Below, piece by piece: positions 1 through 8,650 of a stretch of DNA of 64,000 bases (position 1 is the first letter of the stretch; each line of letters starts with the position of its first letter). Made by a program: the position numbers and the translations under genes. Origin of the DNA: DAOPYU01 sp942493245 (lineage in GTDB: Bacteria; Sumerlaeota; Sumerlaeia; UBA8349). The DNA lies in assembly GCA_942493245.1 (NCBI GenBank), contig OW818685.1:558001-622000 (forward strand). Reading direction: 5' to 3'. The notes under the pieces are model-generated. The model did no database searches. It worked only from the letters and a program-made list of their open reading frames with translations, and was not told the origin of the DNA.

Positions 1-2
1 TT

Positions 3-359
3 GACGACGATCCGGATTTTCGCCAGGAAATGAAATACTACCTCGAACGCGACGGTTTTACCGTGGTCGAGGCCGCCAGCCAGCGCGAGGCGAGCGACCG
101 GATTCGCGACATGAAACCCGATCTGGCCGTTATCAACCTGGTGATGGAACAACTGGATTCGGGGTTTGTCCTGTCGTATCATATCAAGAAGGCCTACCCG
201 ACGGTGCCGGTGATTCTGGTCACCGCCTCGACGGGGGACACGCATCTGGACTTCGACACGGCCACTGAGTCGGAACGTTCCTGGATCAAGGCCGATGTGC
301 TGCTCCAGAAGCCCCTGCGCTACGAGCAGATCAAGCGTGAAATCCTGCGCCTGATCTGA
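3..359 (+). CDS. Receiver-domain protein with Asn at the phosphoacceptor position (5' partial)
   Basis: The frame is open from the window edge, so the true start is upstream. What remains is one CheY-like receiver domain ending two residues after its last helix, with no output domain. The acidic cluster (Asp-Asp-Asp) is at the visible N-terminus, the Thr is in the ILVTAS strand and the conserved Lys is in LLQKPL. The residue that should be the phosphorylated Asp is Asn (AVINLVME, where families have xxxLDxxMP). It therefore probably cannot be phosphorylated in the normal way and may act as a constitutive or binding-only pseudo-receiver. It lies just upstream of hydE and hydG, but a strong hairpin at 382-432 separates them, so co-transcription is doubtful. 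Confidence 0.85.
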   Translation, partial: DDDPDFRQEMKYYLERDGFTVVEAASQREASDRIRDMKPDLAVINLVMEQLDSGFVLSYHIKKAYPTVPVILVTASTGDTHLDFDTATESERSWIKADVLLQKPLRYEQIKREILRLI

Positions 360-381
360 CAGGGTGGAGCCGGAAAATAAA

Positions 382-437
382 GAGGGGGATTTCCGTTCCT
401 GGGAGCGTTTCCAGAACGGGGATCTCCCTCTTCCTTA
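382..437 (+). terminator. Long hairpin terminator after the receiver gene
   Basis: Two arms of about 22 bases (left beginning gagggggatttcc, right ending ggggatctccctc) pair with a few mismatches and are followed by ttcctt. The hairpin sits 23 bases after the stop codon of the receiver gene. The T-run is poor, so termination may be leaky. Confidence 0.6.
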
Positions 438-512
438 AAGAATACCGGCCGCCGTTATTTCTGGCTCTGCTGCAGAGACTCGGACGGGTTGGAAGAGAGG
501 AAAACGAACCGA

Positions 513-1601
513 ATGAACCGGGATGAACGGATCTCCTGGCTTCGCGAAACAGATGCCGGACGGCTTGAGGGCTTGTGGCAGGAGGCCAATCGCGTCCGGG
601 TGGAAAATGTGGGCGATGCTGTTCATTTGCGGGGGCTGATCGAGTTCTCGAACCATTGTCGGCGCTCGTGCGCTTACTGCGGATTGCGGGTGCAGAACCG
701 GCAGGTGGAACGGTACCGGATGCTCCCCGAAGAAATCCTTGAATGCGCTCATCAGGCCCGGCGTTTTGGTTATGGCACGGTGGTCTTGCAGTCGGGTGAG
801 GACCTCGAGATTGCCTCGGGTTGGCTGGCGGCCCTGATTCGGCGAATCAAAGATGAAACCGGACTGGCCGTGACCCTGAGTCTTGGAGAACGGCGGATTG
901 AAGAATTTGAAAGGTGGCGGTTGGCGGGAGCCGATCGCTACCTTTTGCGTTTTGAGACGTCCAATCCGCGGCTTTTCGATCGGATTCACCCCCCCGTGGG
1001 AACGGAGAAATCCGACCGAGTGGCGTTGCTGCGTGTCCTGCGTCAACTGGGCTACGAAGTGGGCAGCGGGGTGATGGTGGGGATTCCCGGTCAGACGTAC
1101 GAGGATCTGGCGAACGATCTGGAATTGTTTCGCGAACTGGATCTGGACATGATCGGCATCGGGCCGTTCATTCCGCATCCGGCCACGCCTCTGGCGGTCC
1201 AGCCGGGCGCTCCGGCTCCGAACGACCAGACGCCCAACGACGAACTCATGACCTACAAGATGGTGGCGCTGACCCGTCTGATGTGTCCGCTCAGCAACAT
1301 TCCCAGCACCACGGCTCTGGCCACGCTCAACAAAGAGCAGGGGCGCGAACTGGGCCTGATGCGGGGCGCCAATATCGTCATGCCCAACCTGACGCCCCCG
1401 AAGTACCGCGCCCTATATGAAATTTACCCCGACAAGGCTTGTGTGAACGAAACTGCCGAGCAGTGCCAGCATTGTTTGCGTGGCCGCATCGAGATAATTG
1501 GCCGTCATGTGGGGACCGGATCGGGGATTTCTCCCAACTGGGAGGTCCGCTTTGGAAAAAAAGCGGTTGAATTCGCAGACTCACAGGGCGATATTGAATA
1601 A
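513..1601 (+). CDS. hydE: [FeFe]-hydrogenase H-cluster maturation radical SAM enzyme HydE
   Basis: HydE is a radical S-adenosylmethionine enzyme that helps build the 2Fe subcluster of [FeFe]-hydrogenases in the cytoplasm. The CX3CX2C cluster motif (CRRSCAYC) is at about residues 49-56, after the FSNHC lead-in typical of the BioB/HydE family. The radical SAM barrel is full length and ends in a Cys-containing tail (AEQCQHCLRG). I chose the ATG at 513, with gagagg about 12 bases upstream; an in-frame TTG at 489 would add eight residues. hydG follows 105 bases downstream. No hydF or hydrogenase subunit lies inside the window, so the rest of the system is presumably upstream of base 1 or elsewhere. 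Confidence 0.93.
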   Translation: MNRDERISWLRETDAGRLEGLWQEANRVRVENVGDAVHLRGLIEFSNHCRRSCAYCGLRVQNRQVERYRMLPEEILECAHQARRFGYGTVVLQSGEDLEIASGWLAALIRRIKDETGLAVTLSLGERRIEEFERWRLAGADRYLLRFETSNPRLFDRIHPPVGTEKSDRVALLRVLRQLGYEVGSGVMVGIPGQTYEDLANDLELFRELDLDMIGIGPFIPHPATPLAVQPGAPAPNDQTPNDELMTYKMVALTRLMCPLSNIPSTTALATLNKEQGRELGLMRGANIVMPNLTPPKYRALYEIYPDKACVNETAEQCQHCLRGRIEIIGRHVGTGSGISPNWEVRFGKKAVEFADSQGDIE

Positions 1602-1609
1602 TTGGGTCA

Positions 1610-1687
1610 GGCGGGCGCTTGCCGCCCAGAGACTAAAACACGCGAGCCGGGTACCTGCCGGCTCCATTTCGGGGAGACGGTCTCCCC
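1610..1687 (+). repeat. Three consecutive small palindromes between hydE and hydG
   Basis: Three short hairpins stand in a row in the 105-base gap: ggcgggcgcttgccgccc (1610-1627), gagccgggtacctgccggctc (1644-1664) and ggggagacggtctcccc (1671-1687). None has a T-run. They may be RNA-processing or stability elements of a hydEG transcript. Confidence 0.55.
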
Positions 1688-1706
1688 TGACAGGAAGTGA
1701 AAGAAC

Positions 1707-3134
1707 ATGGGTTCCCTGGTGGAAATGCAATGTGGCGCAAATGCGGTGGATTTCATTGACGAGGCGTTGTTGACGCAACTGGCGGCGTTGCCCGCTCCCG
1801 ATCCGGGACGCGTGCGCGAGATCATTGCCAAGAGTCTCGACAAGCAGGCGCTGACGGTCGAGGAAACCGCTCTCTTGATCGCGGCGGAAGATCCCGCTCT
1901 GGTCGAGGAAATTTTCGAGGCCGCCCGCACGCTCAAACGGAATGTCTATGGCAATCGGATTGTCCTCTTTGCCCCGCTCTATATCGGAAACGATTGTGTG
2001 AACGATTGTGTGTATTGCGCGTTCAAGCGCTCGAATCGCGACCAGGTGCGCCGGACGCTGACGATGGAGGAAATCCGCAAACAGGTCGAGGCGCTCGAGA
2101 ATGTCGGCCACAAGCGGCTCATTATCGTCTTTGGCGAGCACCCCCGCTACGATGCCGAGTATATCGCGGAGTGTGTGCGGGAAATCTATCAGGTGCGTGT
2201 GGGACAGGGTGAGATTCGACGGGTGAATGTCAATGCCGCGCCGTTTGATGTCGAGGGGTTCCGGACCATCAAGGCGGCCAACATCGGCACGTACCAGATT
2301 TTCATGGAAACATATCACCATGCGACTTATGAAAAGATGCATGGCTGCGGGACGCGCAAGAGCGGTTATCTGTGGCGGCTCGACGCGTTGAGTCGCGCGA
2401 TGGAAGCCGGGATTGACGATGTGGGGATCGGGGCGCTTTTCGGTCTGGCCGATTGGAAATTCGATCTGCTTGGGCTGGTCACGCACGCGCTGTTTCTCCA
2501 GAAGACCTATGGGGTGGGGCCGCACACGATCAGTTTCCCGCGTCTCCAGCCCGCCGCCGGGGTGGACATCACGAAAGAGACCCACCTGGTGGACGACGCC
2601 TCGTTCAAGCGCTTGATCGCCATCCTGCGGCTGGCCGTGCCTTACACGGGCCTGATCTGCACCGCGCGCGAATCGGCGGATGTGCGCCGCGCCGTTATGG
2701 ATTTCGGCGTCTCGCAGATTGACGCAGGAACCCGCCTCGAACTGGGGGGGTACACCGAATCGGGTGATGCGCAGGTCATGGAACGTGAACAGTTTCGTGT
2801 CGGCGACATCCGTCCGCTTGACGTGGTGATCCGCGAATTGCTCCAGGACGGTTATGTGCCCAGTTTCTGCACGTCGTGTTACCGGCTGGGCCGCACGGGG
2901 GAGCATTTCATGGAGTTCTCCGTTCCCGGGTTCATCAAGCGGTTCTGTACGCCGAACGCGTTGACGACGCTTCAGGAATACCTGGTGGACTATGCATCGC
3001 CCGAAACCCGGGCTGAAGGGATGAAACTGATCGCCACCGAGTTGGATAAACTGCCGACCGGTCCTGCCCGCGACCGCCTGGCGGAAAACCTGCGTCTCAT
3101 CCGCGAGGAAGGCCGTCACGACCTGTACGAATAG
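1707..3134 (+). CDS. hydG: [FeFe]-hydrogenase H-cluster maturation radical SAM enzyme HydG (tyrosine lyase)
   Basis: HydG cleaves tyrosine to supply the CO and CN ligands of the H-cluster. The protein is 475 residues, the normal size. The SAM-binding CX3CX2C motif (CVNDCVYC) is at Cys97/Cys101/Cys104. The HydG-specific C-terminal second-cluster motif CX2CX22C is complete at Cys388, Cys391 and Cys414, so this is HydG and not the related ThiH. The start ATG at 1707 has aggaagtg about 9 bases upstream. It follows hydE in the same direction, and both enzymes appear intact. A small terminator-like hairpin lies just downstream. Confidence 0.96.
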   Translation: MGSLVEMQCGANAVDFIDEALLTQLAALPAPDPGRVREIIAKSLDKQALTVEETALLIAAEDPALVEEIFEAARTLKRNVYGNRIVLFAPLYIGNDCVNDCVYCAFKRSNRDQVRRTLTMEEIRKQVEALENVGHKRLIIVFGEHPRYDAEYIAECVREIYQVRVGQGEIRRVNVNAAPFDVEGFRTIKAANIGTYQIFMETYHHATYEKMHGCGTRKSGYLWRLDALSRAMEAGIDDVGIGALFGLADWKFDLLGLVTHALFLQKTYGVGPHTISFPRLQPAAGVDITKETHLVDDASFKRLIAILRLAVPYTGLICTARESADVRRAVMDFGVSQIDAGTRLELGGYTESGDAQVMEREQFRVGDIRPLDVVIRELLQDGYVPSFCTSCYRLGRTGEHFMEFSVPGFIKRFCTPNALTTLQEYLVDYASPETRAEGMKLIATELDKLPTGPARDRLAENLRLIREEGRHDLYE

Positions 3135-3141
3135 AGGGGAC

Positions 3142-3161
3142 ACGGGCAAAACGCCCGTTTT
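3142..3161 (+). terminator. Putative rho-independent terminator after hydG
   Basis: A six-base-pair stem (acgggc/gcccgt) with an aaaac loop is followed by a run of T, eight bases after the hydG stop codon. Confidence 0.6.
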
Positions 3162-3203
3162 AGAGCGAGACAGAGCGGCCCATTTTTTTCCCATCAAAAG
3201 GGC

Positions 3204-3232
3204 TTGACTTCCGGTCTCGATTTGCATATGGT
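3204..3232 (+). promoter_or_regulatory. Putative sigma-70 promoter for tRNA-Leu
   Basis: TTGACT (3204-3209), a 17-base spacer and TATGGT (3227-3232) lie about 78 bases upstream of the tRNA. Spacing is ideal and each hexamer matches well. Confidence 0.6.
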
Positions 3233-3309
3233 ATCAACCGTCTTGACTGTTTCGGGAGACAGTCTGGATGGGCCGTCAGGTACGGTTGTTTTCAGGAATC
3301 CCGATGTGT

Positions 3310-3396
3310 GCCGAAATGGCGGAATTGGTAGACGCGCATGGTTCAGGACCATGTGGGTTCACGCCCGTGGAGGTTCGAGTCCTCTTTTCGGCACCA
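3310..3396 (+). tRNA. tRNA-Leu (anticodon CAG)
   Basis: The acceptor arms GCCGAAA (3310-3316) and TTTCGGC (3386-3392) pair perfectly, followed by discriminator A and an encoded CCA. The anticodon stem catgg/ccatg encloses the loop ttcagga, giving anticodon CAG. The long variable arm expected of a class II tRNA-Leu and the T-arm ggttcgagtcc are both present. Confidence 0.97.
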
Positions 3397-3731
3397 TTTT
3401 TTTATTCTCAAGGCGATGCGGAAAGTAGCCCTTCGATGTCTGGCGCAACGCACAATCCTGTGAATAAAACCGTGAACGGCTCTCCCCGTGTCGTTCTGTC
3501 GCGCGTGGAGGCGCCTGGCGCCGCAGCTCTGAGCTGCGGCCGCATGCTCCTGCGCTTCGCTTCATCCTTGCGTTAATCCCCACTCTTACAGCAATATACA
3601 TTTTAGAGACCCGATTCGGGAGACTCCGTGTCCGGTTCTGCGGCATAAGTGGTTCGATTCTTTCCCGTTGGGAGTATCGCCAGCCACACGCCCATTCCGA
3701 GACGCCGAGAACAGAAAGCGAAGGAATCCCC
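3397..3731. other. Gap between tRNA-Leu and leuA, holding one strong palindrome
   Basis: There is no gene here. The clearest element is a 21-base palindrome (gccgcagctc t gagctgcggc, 3520-3540) inside a GC-rich patch. I found no T-box stem I or specifier, and no leader peptide rich in Leu codons, that would regulate leuA. Confidence 0.6.
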
Positions 3732-5288
3732 ATGAGCGACCGCGTTATCGTATTCGATACCACTCTGCGCGACGGCGAGCAATCGCCCGGATGCAGTATG
3801 AACATCTATGAAAAACTGGAAGTGGCCCGGCAATTGGTGCGTCTGGGGGTGGATGTGATCGAGGCGGGTTTCCCGATCTCCTCGCCGGGCGATTTCGACG
3901 CTGTTCACGCCATCGCCAGCGAAGTACAGGGCGCCGTCATCGGCGGCCTGGCCCGCGCGCTTGAAAAAGACATTGTCCGGTGCGGCGAAGCCATCCGTCC
4001 CGCCAAGCGGGGGCGCATCCACACGTTCATTGCCACGAGCGACATCCATGTCGAGAAGAAACTCCGGATGTCGAAGGAGCAGGTCATCCATATCGCCGCC
4101 GAGGCCGTCAAACTGGCGCGGACTTTCACGCCCGATGTCGAGTTCTCGCCCGAGGACGCCGGACGCACCGACTGGGGGTATATGCGCGAGGTGCTCGAGG
4201 CCGTCATCGAAGCGGGCGCCACGACGCTGAACATCCCCGACACCGTCGGATATTGCTCCTCGGAGCAGTTCGGCAACTGCATCGCCTATCTGAAACAAAA
4301 CGTGCGGGGGATTGAGAACTGTGTCATCTCGGTTCACTGCCACAACGACCTGGGCATGGCGACGGCCAACTCCCTGGCGGCTCTGAAGAACGGCGCGCGG
4401 CAGGTCGAGTGTACCATCAACGGCCTGGGCGAGCGGGCCGGCAACGCCTCGCTCGAAGAAGTCATCATGAACCTGGTTGTGCGCAAGGACTATTACGGTC
4501 TGGACACGGGGATCAACACCGAGGAGATCTTCCGCACCTCGCGTCTGGTGAGCCAGATCACCGGCATGAAGGTTCAGCGCAACAAGGCCATCGTCGGGGC
4601 CAACGCCTTTGCGCACGAGGCGGGTATCCACCAGGACGGCATCCTGAAGGAGCGTTCGACCTATGAGATCATGACCGCCAAGACCGTCGGCTGGGCGGGC
4701 GACAACATCGTCATGGGAAAACACAGCGGGCGCAACGCGTTCCGTTCCAAACTCGAAGAGCTGGGTTTCACCGACCTGACCGACGCGGAGATCAACACGC
4801 TTTTCGACAGTTTCAAGGTCATCTGCGACAAAAAGAAGGAAATTTTCGACGACGACCTGTTTGCCATGGTTCAGGAGGAGATCGCGCGTATCCCGACCGT
4901 GTACGAACTCGACTACTGCCACATCTCGTCGGGAACGTCCACTATTCCCTCGGCCACCGTTCGGATCCGCAAAGACACGGAGACCATTCTTCGCGCCTCG
5001 CATGGCGACGGCCCGGTGGACGCCATCTTCAACGCCATTCAGGAAGCCGTGGGCCTCAAGGCCACTCTGGACGAGTACCAGATCGAGGCCGTCACCGGTG
5101 GCGGCGATGCGCTGGGACGTGTCAACGTCCGTCTGACGATCGAGGGGGTCTCGTTCAAGGGCGCCGCGACCAACACCGACATCACGCTGGCGAGCGCCAA
5201 GGCGTTCCTCAACGCCATCAACCGGCGCGAGATGGCGAAAGCCAATGCCAACGGGAATGTCCCCAAACCCGTCGGCAACAAGCCGTGA
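3732..5288 (+). CDS. leuA: 2-isopropylmalate synthase
   Basis: LeuA condenses acetyl-CoA with 2-oxoisovalerate in the first committed step of leucine synthesis. The N-terminal TIM-barrel signature (DTTLRDGEQSPG, from residue 9) and the metal-binding HxH (His202 and His204 in SVHCHND) are present. The central NGLGERAGNAS and HEAGIHQDG motifs and the C-terminal allosteric domain (about residues 390-505) are also present. At 518 residues it is full length and of the long, leucine-regulated type. It is a single gene with a strong terminator immediately after it; no other leu genes are in the window. Confidence 0.96.
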   Translation: MSDRVIVFDTTLRDGEQSPGCSMNIYEKLEVARQLVRLGVDVIEAGFPISSPGDFDAVHAIASEVQGAVIGGLARALEKDIVRCGEAIRPAKRGRIHTFIATSDIHVEKKLRMSKEQVIHIAAEAVKLARTFTPDVEFSPEDAGRTDWGYMREVLEAVIEAGATTLNIPDTVGYCSSEQFGNCIAYLKQNVRGIENCVISVHCHNDLGMATANSLAALKNGARQVECTINGLGERAGNASLEEVIMNLVVRKDYYGLDTGINTEEIFRTSRLVSQITGMKVQRNKAIVGANAFAHEAGIHQDGILKERSTYEIMTAKTVGWAGDNIVMGKHSGRNAFRSKLEELGFTDLTDAEINTLFDSFKVICDKKKEIFDDDLFAMVQEEIARIPTVYELDYCHISSGTSTIPSATVRIRKDTETILRASHGDGPVDAIFNAIQEAVGLKATLDEYQIEAVTGGGDALGRVNVRLTIEGVSFKGAATNTDITLASAKAFLNAINRREMAKANANGNVPKPVGNKP

Positions 5289-5335
5289 GTCACTCCCAGG
5301 CGGGAGTGGTGAGATAATACGAGTTATAACAGGTG

Positions 5336-5380
5336 TTGAACGCCGCGGTTGAAACACTCAACTGCGGCGTTCAATTTTCT
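5336..5380 (+). terminator. Rho-independent terminator of leuA
   Basis: The arms ttgaacgccgcggttga and tcaactgcggcgttcaa pair at 16 of 17 positions with a short loop, followed by ttttct. Confidence 0.85.
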
Positions 5381-5443
5381 CCACAACTCTTATTTTCCCC
5401 CTTTTCCCTCATAGTCCATTATCAATTGTCAATTATCCATTCT

Positions 5444-7027
5444 TCATCGTTTCGTCTGCGGTCGCACGTCGAACGCGGTGAAGGGCGTCTGGGGCCAGTT
5501 GGGTTCGATGGGCGCCTCGAAGGTGCCCACCCAGCCCGTTTCCTTGCGTTTGGCGCGCACGGAGCGCACCAGTTCCTCGAGCGCGCGGGCGTCGTCCACA
5601 TCCACCCGGCCATCGCGATTCAGGTCGCTCATCTTGCCGCTGTTGTTCAGGTCCAGATAGATCGCGGCGCAGTTGCCGTACTGGTAGCGCGAGAAGAGGA
5701 CGTATTGAACCCCCTGCCCGGCCAGACGCTCGCGTTCCGCCGGGGACATGTAACCGCGCAGCACCCCGATACGGGCTTTCTCGCCATACTTGCTTTGCGC
5801 GGCGGCGCGCAAATCTTCCAGGAAGGAGAGCAACCGGGCGTCCAGCGCGATGAAATGCTCCTTCCCCTGTTCCGAACGCAGGGCCAGTTCCGATAACTTG
5901 AAATTCGGACTGACGTGCAGGTTTTCCGTCTCGGGTGTTACGCGCGTCAGCCACTGCGGCGGGGTGTAGGACGCGGCGTTACTCTGGATCGCCGCCTTGG
6001 CTTCCGAACTCTTTTCATTCGGATATTGACCGACTTTGTACCCTTCGACCTCCTGCGATTCCGCGGCATTGAACGGGTAAAGCGTCTGGACGCGCACCTG
6101 GCCGCGCGCCACGCGGGTTTCCGTTTTGTCTCCCGAGGAAGCCACGCGTTCCTCCAGCGTAAAATCGAGTGTTTGCAGACCCGGCTGTTCCGGCGCCCGC
6201 CAGACGGCTTTTCCCGGCAGGGAGGACTCGACTTTACCCTTCGAGGCTTTCAGGTGGAGACGGCGGACGATTTTGCCGCTCGAGGCGGCTTGATCGCCCG
6301 AGTCCGCCGACAGATTTTTCTGACCGCGCCGTACCGTTTTGGCCTGGGTTCGGGTTTTGACTTTCACCCCGTCCGATTCGTTCTGGACTTTAGGCTCGGT
6401 GGCCAGGACGCGGAACTCGAGGGTTTCACCCGGCTCGACCAGCATCAGGGCGTTCTGGGCCAACTCCCCCTGTTGCGCCGAAACGATTCGGATCGCGTGG
6501 GTCGAGTCGCCCAGTTTTTCCGCCTCGGAGGCCTTCAGGGTTTTTTCCTCTGCGTTGTCCGAGGGCTCGGTTTCCGTGGGGGACGGTTCGGATTCCCCGG
6601 TTTTCACATTTTGTTCCAGGCGCTCCGGGTCCAGTTTAGGGGGCGCAATCGGTTCTTCGCCATTCGGGGGAGGCGTTTCCAGACCATCCTGCGTTGCGTC
6701 CTCCATACCCGGTAAGGCGATATCCGGCTTGCGTGGCGCCGGAATGCTTTCCGCCACCATCTCGGGATTGATGGGGCTGACGGAAGGGGGAAGCGTTTCG
6801 ATGGGTTCGTCGGAGGGCGGGCGGATGGCGTCCGGCGCGGCGGACACGACCTGCTCGTCCGCCGGGACGGTGAGAGGTTTCTGGAACGGGCGCAGGAAAG
6901 GACGGATCTGCTGGCGCCAGGGGATCGAACTGCTGCACGAGACGGCCAATAGCGCCAGAAGCGTCAGGAAGAGACAACACAGCCGAGCGTACGCGTGCCC
7001 GGCATTCAAATGGGATTTCCGGTTCAT
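5444..7027 (-). CDS. Lipoprotein with M15/DUF882-like C-terminal region and a dockerin-like EF-hand loop
   Basis: I chose the ATG at 7027 because ggggag stands about 8 bases upstream; an in-frame TTG at 7042 is less likely. The N-terminus is a lipoprotein signal ending in the lipobox LAVSC. Next comes a long Pro/Glu-rich low-complexity spacer (about residues 35-180) and a Lys/Arg-rich middle part. The last 170 residues contain HVSPNFKLSEL and a later SRYQYGNCAAIYLD, which recall the peptidase M15A/DUF882 fold, although a complete zinc site is not obvious. A calcium-loop repeat (DLNNSGKMSD then DLNRDGRVDVDD) resembles one dockerin unit. It is likely anchored in the envelope; function is unknown. 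Confidence 0.7.
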   Translation of the reverse strand: MNRKSHLNAGHAYARLCCLFLTLLALLAVSCSSSIPWRQQIRPFLRPFQKPLTVPADEQVVSAAPDAIRPPSDEPIETLPPSVSPINPEMVAESIPAPRKPDIALPGMEDATQDGLETPPPNGEEPIAPPKLDPERLEQNVKTGESEPSPTETEPSDNAEEKTLKASEAEKLGDSTHAIRIVSAQQGELAQNALMLVEPGETLEFRVLATEPKVQNESDGVKVKTRTQAKTVRRGQKNLSADSGDQAASSGKIVRRLHLKASKGKVESSLPGKAVWRAPEQPGLQTLDFTLEERVASSGDKTETRVARGQVRVQTLYPFNAAESQEVEGYKVGQYPNEKSSEAKAAIQSNAASYTPPQWLTRVTPETENLHVSPNFKLSELALRSEQGKEHFIALDARLLSFLEDLRAAAQSKYGEKARIGVLRGYMSPAERERLAGQGVQYVLFSRYQYGNCAAIYLDLNNSGKMSDLNRDGRVDVDDARALEELVRSVRAKRKETGWVGTFEAPIEPNWPQTPFTAFDVRPQTKR

Positions 7028-7159
7028 ACGATATCTCCCCAAATCCTCGCGAGCCGTGATGATTTAGAACCTCGTACAATCAATAGAACGTTGAAAACCG
7101 CGTTATTCAACCATGAAATTTTTCGGAAACCATATTTTCCATTTTTAAAATCGAGCACG

Positions 7160-7640
7160 ATCCGCTTCCAGAATGTCCGCAAACGAAGTCGCTTTCATCA
7201 GACACAAAAAGCATAAGGGGCTTGGCGCAGCAAAGCCGCAACCGAATAAAACCGGGAAAATCGCGGCCTTCGCTTTTTGTGAAGAGAGCGCCCTCCTGGG
7301 ATCGCCAATCTCCTGATTGGCGCGATTGCGGTTCTTTGCGGCTTTTCGCCTTTGCGTGATCCTTGTGGTTACAGTTTCTGCCATTGGATTCCGCTTCGTT
7401 TGGAGCGGGCTTTCAGCCCTTGAAGGGGAAGGGGTCCGTGTGACCCGGGGCGTCGCTTCGCTCTGCCCCGGGCTGACATGGGCCGCCCTTTCAGGGCTGG
7501 GGCCGGATCGGGATTGCGGTCCGTATTGCATACACTCTCCCTCAAAATCTACGCACACGACAGCGATATTGCGAGATAGTAGTCAAAGCGCTGTATTTTT
7601 GCGTCTTTTGTGCTTCTTGTGGCAGACAAAAAATCGGGTT
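7160..7640 (+). repeat. Large intergenic repeat, copy 1
   Basis: This non-coding block of about 450 bases is repeated in opposite orientation at 12733-13180. Shared modules in order are cgcagcaaagccgcaacc, ggatcgccaatctcctgattgg, tgcggttctttgcggctttt, gagcgggctttcagccctt, the palindrome around gcgtcgcttcgctctgcccc, and ggccggatcgggattgcggt. The ends carry related inverted sequences (catcagacacaaaaagca on the left, tgtgcttcttgtggcaga on the right), as in a MITE-like element. It fills the gap between the lipoprotein gene and proC; I see no gene in it. Confidence 0.75.
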
Positions 7641-7677
7641 GCGGTTCCGCTATGTTGCGCGCCTCCGTTTTTCCGGA

Positions 7678-8502
7678 TCACTCGAAGAGTTTCCCCAACT
7701 CCCGGCCCCGCTCGGTGGCGCGGGTGACCGCCCGGCCGATCAGGTCCACAAATCCCCCCTCGGCCAGAGCGTTCAGCCCGGCCTCGGTGGTGCCCTTGGG
7801 CGAGGTGACCTGGCGGCGCAGTTCGGCGAAGGCGATCCCCGTCTCCCGCGCCATGACCGCCGCGCCCAGAACCGTCTGGAGCGCCAATTTCTCCGCTACC
7901 TCGGGCGCCAGACCATTAGCCTGACCCGCTGCGGACAGCGCCTCCATCAGGTGGAACACGTAAGCCGGTCCGCTGCCACTCAATCCCGTGACCGAGTCAA
8001 TCTGACTCTCTTCGACCTGGAAGGCGACCCCCACCGACGAGAAAATCGCCAGCGTACTCTCGATGTCAAAGTCGGTGGCGCCCGAGCCGGGAGCGACCCC
8101 GGCCGCGCCCAGTCCCACCATGGCCGGAGTGTTGGGCATCACGCGGATGAAACGCCGGGTGTTGGGGATCGCCTTTTCCATCAGCGCGATCGGAATCCCG
8201 GCGGCGATCGAGATGAACAGGTGGTCGGCCCGGACCTGCGGCGCGAGTTCCTCCAGGGTTTGACGCATCACCTGGGGTTTGACGGCCAGAACGACCGTGT
8301 CGGCCTTCTCCAGAAGTTCCGCGCCCGACGCGGCGGCCTGAACTCCGAGGTCCGCCGTCAGGCGCAACACCTTGGCCGAGTCCAGATCGAACACCGTCAC
8401 CGACCGGGCCTCGACCAGACCGCCATTGATGACGCCGCGCGCCAGCGCCGCGCCCATGTTGCCCACTCCCAGAAAACCGATCGTACCCAAACGCTCCGAC
8501 AT
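7678..8502 (-). CDS. proC: Pyrroline-5-carboxylate reductase
   Basis: ProC reduces 1-pyrroline-5-carboxylate to proline with NAD(P)H. The N-terminal Rossmann motif (FLGVGNMGAALARG, about residues 9-22) and the C-terminal dimer/active-site signature (DSVTGLSGSGPAYVFHL) are both present. At 274 residues it is full length. It lies downstream of yggS on the same strand, a common pairing in bacteria, with a palindromic repeat in the 148-base gap between them. Confidence 0.96.
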   Translation of the reverse strand: MSERLGTIGFLGVGNMGAALARGVINGGLVEARSVTVFDLDSAKVLRLTADLGVQAAASGAELLEKADTVVLAVKPQVMRQTLEELAPQVRADHLFISIAAGIPIALMEKAIPNTRRFIRVMPNTPAMVGLGAAGVAPGSGATDFDIESTLAIFSSVGVAFQVEESQIDSVTGLSGSGPAYVFHLMEALSAAGQANGLAPEVAEKLALQTVLGAAVMARETGIAFAELRRQVTSPKGTTEAGLNALAEGGFVDLIGRAVTRATERGRELGKLFE

Positions 8503-8569
8503 GAAAGACTCCTTATTTTCGTTCGTTCTTTGTTGTAGATTCAGTCCGTTTTTATCCTTCTCGTGTGGA

Positions 8570-8650
8570 ACCGCCGCCTTCGGCGGTCCAGGTGTTCGGG
8601 ACGCCGGCGGTACAGAAACCGCGATGCCGGCGGGGACGCCGGCGGTACAA
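8570..8650. repeat. Palindromic repeat family GTACA, copy 1 (double unit)
   Basis: Two tandem units of the motif gacgccggcggtacag / gccggcggggacgccggcgg stand between yggS and proC. Related copies are at 33764-33815 and 55121-55200. Each unit is self-complementary and non-coding. Confidence 0.7.

Noticed and set aside
1581..3227. 548-codon open frame opposite hydG, and similar long frames opposite leuA, the MCP gene and the NifA-like gene
   Set aside because: All are antisense shadows of genes with complete catalytic motifs; their translations show no domain.
3397..3731. T-box or leucine attenuator before leuA
   Set aside because: No specifier loop, T-box sequence or Leu-rich leader peptide is visible; the neighbouring tRNA-Leu is probably coincidence.
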